From contig NZ_NQMO01000001.1 in assembly GCF_002257645.1 (NCBI RefSeq), positions 1,412,065 through 1,476,064 of the forward strand: DNA of 64,000 nt, in the 5' to 3' direction. The notes below the pieces were generated by a model, which was not told where the DNA came from, did not search any database, and saw only the letters and a program-made list of their open reading frames with translations. Below, in pieces: positions 62,867-64,000 of the stretch. The stretch's first letter is position 1; each line of letters starts with the position of its first letter. Both the position numbers and the translations under genes were made by a program. Origin of the DNA: Paenibacillus sp. XY044 (lineage in GTDB: Bacteria; Bacillota; Bacilli; Paenibacillales; Paenibacillaceae).

Positions 62867-64000
62867 GTGTTAGCGAACAAATCCGGGCGGTTTCACCGGC
62901 TGCAGTGGAAGTTGACCTTATTTTATATTCTCATAACGATTGTCGTCATGATCCTGCTCGAGATGATTGCCGTTTTGGGTTATTACGCTTTTGTGAATCT
63001 CAACACGAACAAAGTACTTGCCATGCAGGTAGGGACGGTTGCCCAAAATGCTGCTTCAAGCTTCAGCGGGCCATATATCAACCAAAACAAACTCGATCAA
63101 GCTCTACAGGAGTGGCCAGTCGAATTCGGCGCTGAATTCCAAGGTTATTCGGCGGTGGTTGGCCCTAAGGGCGAGCTGCTGGCCGGTTCCGGTGAGACTG
63201 CACAAGAGAGCCGATCGCTGCCATTGCCTGATAAAGTCCGGCTGAACATCCAGTCAGCCTTTGCACTAGAGCCCACTGTGAACAAAACCACGAAGACTTA
63301 TACAGCTGAAGTCGAAGATACTGTATATATCGTGGCGCCGATTGCTAATAAGGTTGAAGTTCGGGCGGTTCTTGTCGTCAAGGCGAGCCATATCCATCTG
63401 GCATCCCAAACCTTCAGCCAGTTTATTCCGAATGCGGCAAGTTTTTTCGGTATCAGTCTGTTGGGTTTTCTGATTGGCGCCACAATTGTCGGTATTGCAT
63501 TCGGCATTGTCACGTCTCGGAGTCTCGTCCGCCGGATCCAAAAGTTTCTCACCTCGGCGAACCGCTGGAGCGAAGGCGATTTTTCCGCGTCTGTACAGGA
63601 CCTTTCCGGTGACGAGTTGGGACAACTGGGTCACAGGCTAAATCATATGGCCGGACAGCTCAAACAGCTGCTGCGAACACGGCAGGATTTGGCGGCGATC
63701 GAGGAGCGCAATCGTTTGGCGCGGGAGCTACACGACAGCATCAAGCAGCAAATGTTTGCGGTCTCCATTTGGGTAAATACCGGAAGATCCTTGATAGAAC
63801 AGGATGGAGAAGCTGCCAAATCGCATTTGGCGGAAGCGGAAAAGCTGATTGGCCATATGCAGAGGGAGCTGAATGCGCTTATATTGGAATTGCGACCGAT
63901 TGCATTGGAGGATAAAGATCTGCCCAAGGCTCTCTCGGAGTATGTTCGGGCCTGGCAGGGGCAAACCGGCATTGCGGCGGCATTTGAGTCCTTCGGCGAT
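62867..64000 (+). CDS. NarL-type sensor histidine kinase, 3' end cut
   Basis: The reading frame is open from GTG 62867 to the window edge (378 codons). Residues about 15-42 form helix 1 (LTLFYILITIVVMILLEM), an extracellular domain of about 145 residues follows, helix 2 is at about 195-215, then a HAMP-like segment, and HisKA_3 with RLARELHDSIKQQMF, where the His is the phospho-acceptor. The ATPase domain lies outside the window. LiaS/DegS-type kinases pair with NarL-type regulators, expected next on the right. AGAGGGG precedes the GTG by about 8 bases. Ligand unknown. Confidence 0.9.
   Translation, partial: MLANKSGRFHRLQWKLTLFYILITIVVMILLEMIAVLGYYAFVNLNTNKVLAMQVGTVAQNAASSFSGPYINQNKLDQALQEWPVEFGAEFQGYSAVVGPKGELLAGSGETAQESRSLPLPDKVRLNIQSAFALEPTVNKTTKTYTAEVEDTVYIVAPIANKVEVRAVLVVKASHIHLASQTFSQFIPNAASFFGISLLGFLIGATIVGIAFGIVTSRSLVRRIQKFLTSANRWSEGDFSASVQDLSGDELGQLGHRLNHMAGQLKQLLRTRQDLAAIEERNRLARELHDSIKQQMFAVSIWVNTGRSLIEQDGEAAKSHLAEAEKLIGHMQRELNALILELRPIALEDKDLPKALSEYVRAWQGQTGIAAAFESFGD

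Noticed and set aside
1..64000. CRISPR array, tRNA or rRNA genes, insertion sequences
   Set aside because: No evenly spaced repeats, no cloverleaf-like conserved motifs and no transposase-like protein were seen.

Overview
The window looks like chromosomal DNA of a plant- or soil-associated Paenibacillus (Bacillota). The grounds are strong AGGAGG-type ribosome binding sites, frequent GTG and TTG starts, moderate GC, U-run terminators, a CcpA-type cre box, a Bce/Yxd-type antimicrobial-peptide transporter, HelD, VanW, membrane-bound AraC sensors and many carbohydrate-active enzymes. This is inferred from gene content; no rRNA marker is present. I see no tRNA, rRNA, CRISPR array, insertion sequence or prophage.

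Layout. 1-8.6 kb: a cut RCC1-repeat secreted protein, an unknown protein, an APC-family permease, a small GNAT plus a uronate-dehydrogenase-like SDR, HelD, a Nudix hydrolase, another GNAT, and two overlapping ORFs that both look 5'-truncated. 8.8-12.1 kb: a membrane protein plus PspA pair, then a TetR-cytochrome P450 operon behind a promoter flanked by two matching palindromes. 12.3-20 kb: a seven-gene stress module: Bce-type ABC transporter (ATPase and FtsX-like permease), YxeA-like protein, secreted M1-type metallopeptidase, response regulator and sensor kinase. It resembles the Bacillus subtilis yxdJKLM-yxeA group, but has a peptidase inside it and a kinase with a real extracellular domain. 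20-27.6 kb: MarR-epoxide hydrolase operon, VanW protein, MocR regulator, GH16 beta-glucanase under a cre box, VOC protein, DUF1232 protein.

27.6-45.7 kb is a polysaccharide-utilisation locus: AraC regulator, SGNH esterase, membrane AraC sensor, two sugar ABC permeases and their lipoprotein, a 1258-residue beta-helix enzyme, a small duplicated mutarotase-like protein, a giant GH2 enzyme and a GH88 unsaturated glucuronyl hydrolase. GH88 and the beta-helix protein point to an acidic, uronate-containing glycan. The likely order of events is extracellular cleavage, import as oligosaccharides, cytoplasmic deacetylation, and trimming by GH2 and GH88.

45.9-64 kb: catalase, GNAT, FAD amino-acid oxidase-like enzyme, stalk-domain secreted protein, CDF transporter, GH43 xylosidase, AraC regulator, orphan solute-binding lipoprotein, AlkD-like protein, an AT-rich aminoglycoside-phosphotransferase-fold gene, RlmD, a GH3 glycosidase with a fascin-like insert, and a NarL-type sensor kinase cut by the right edge.
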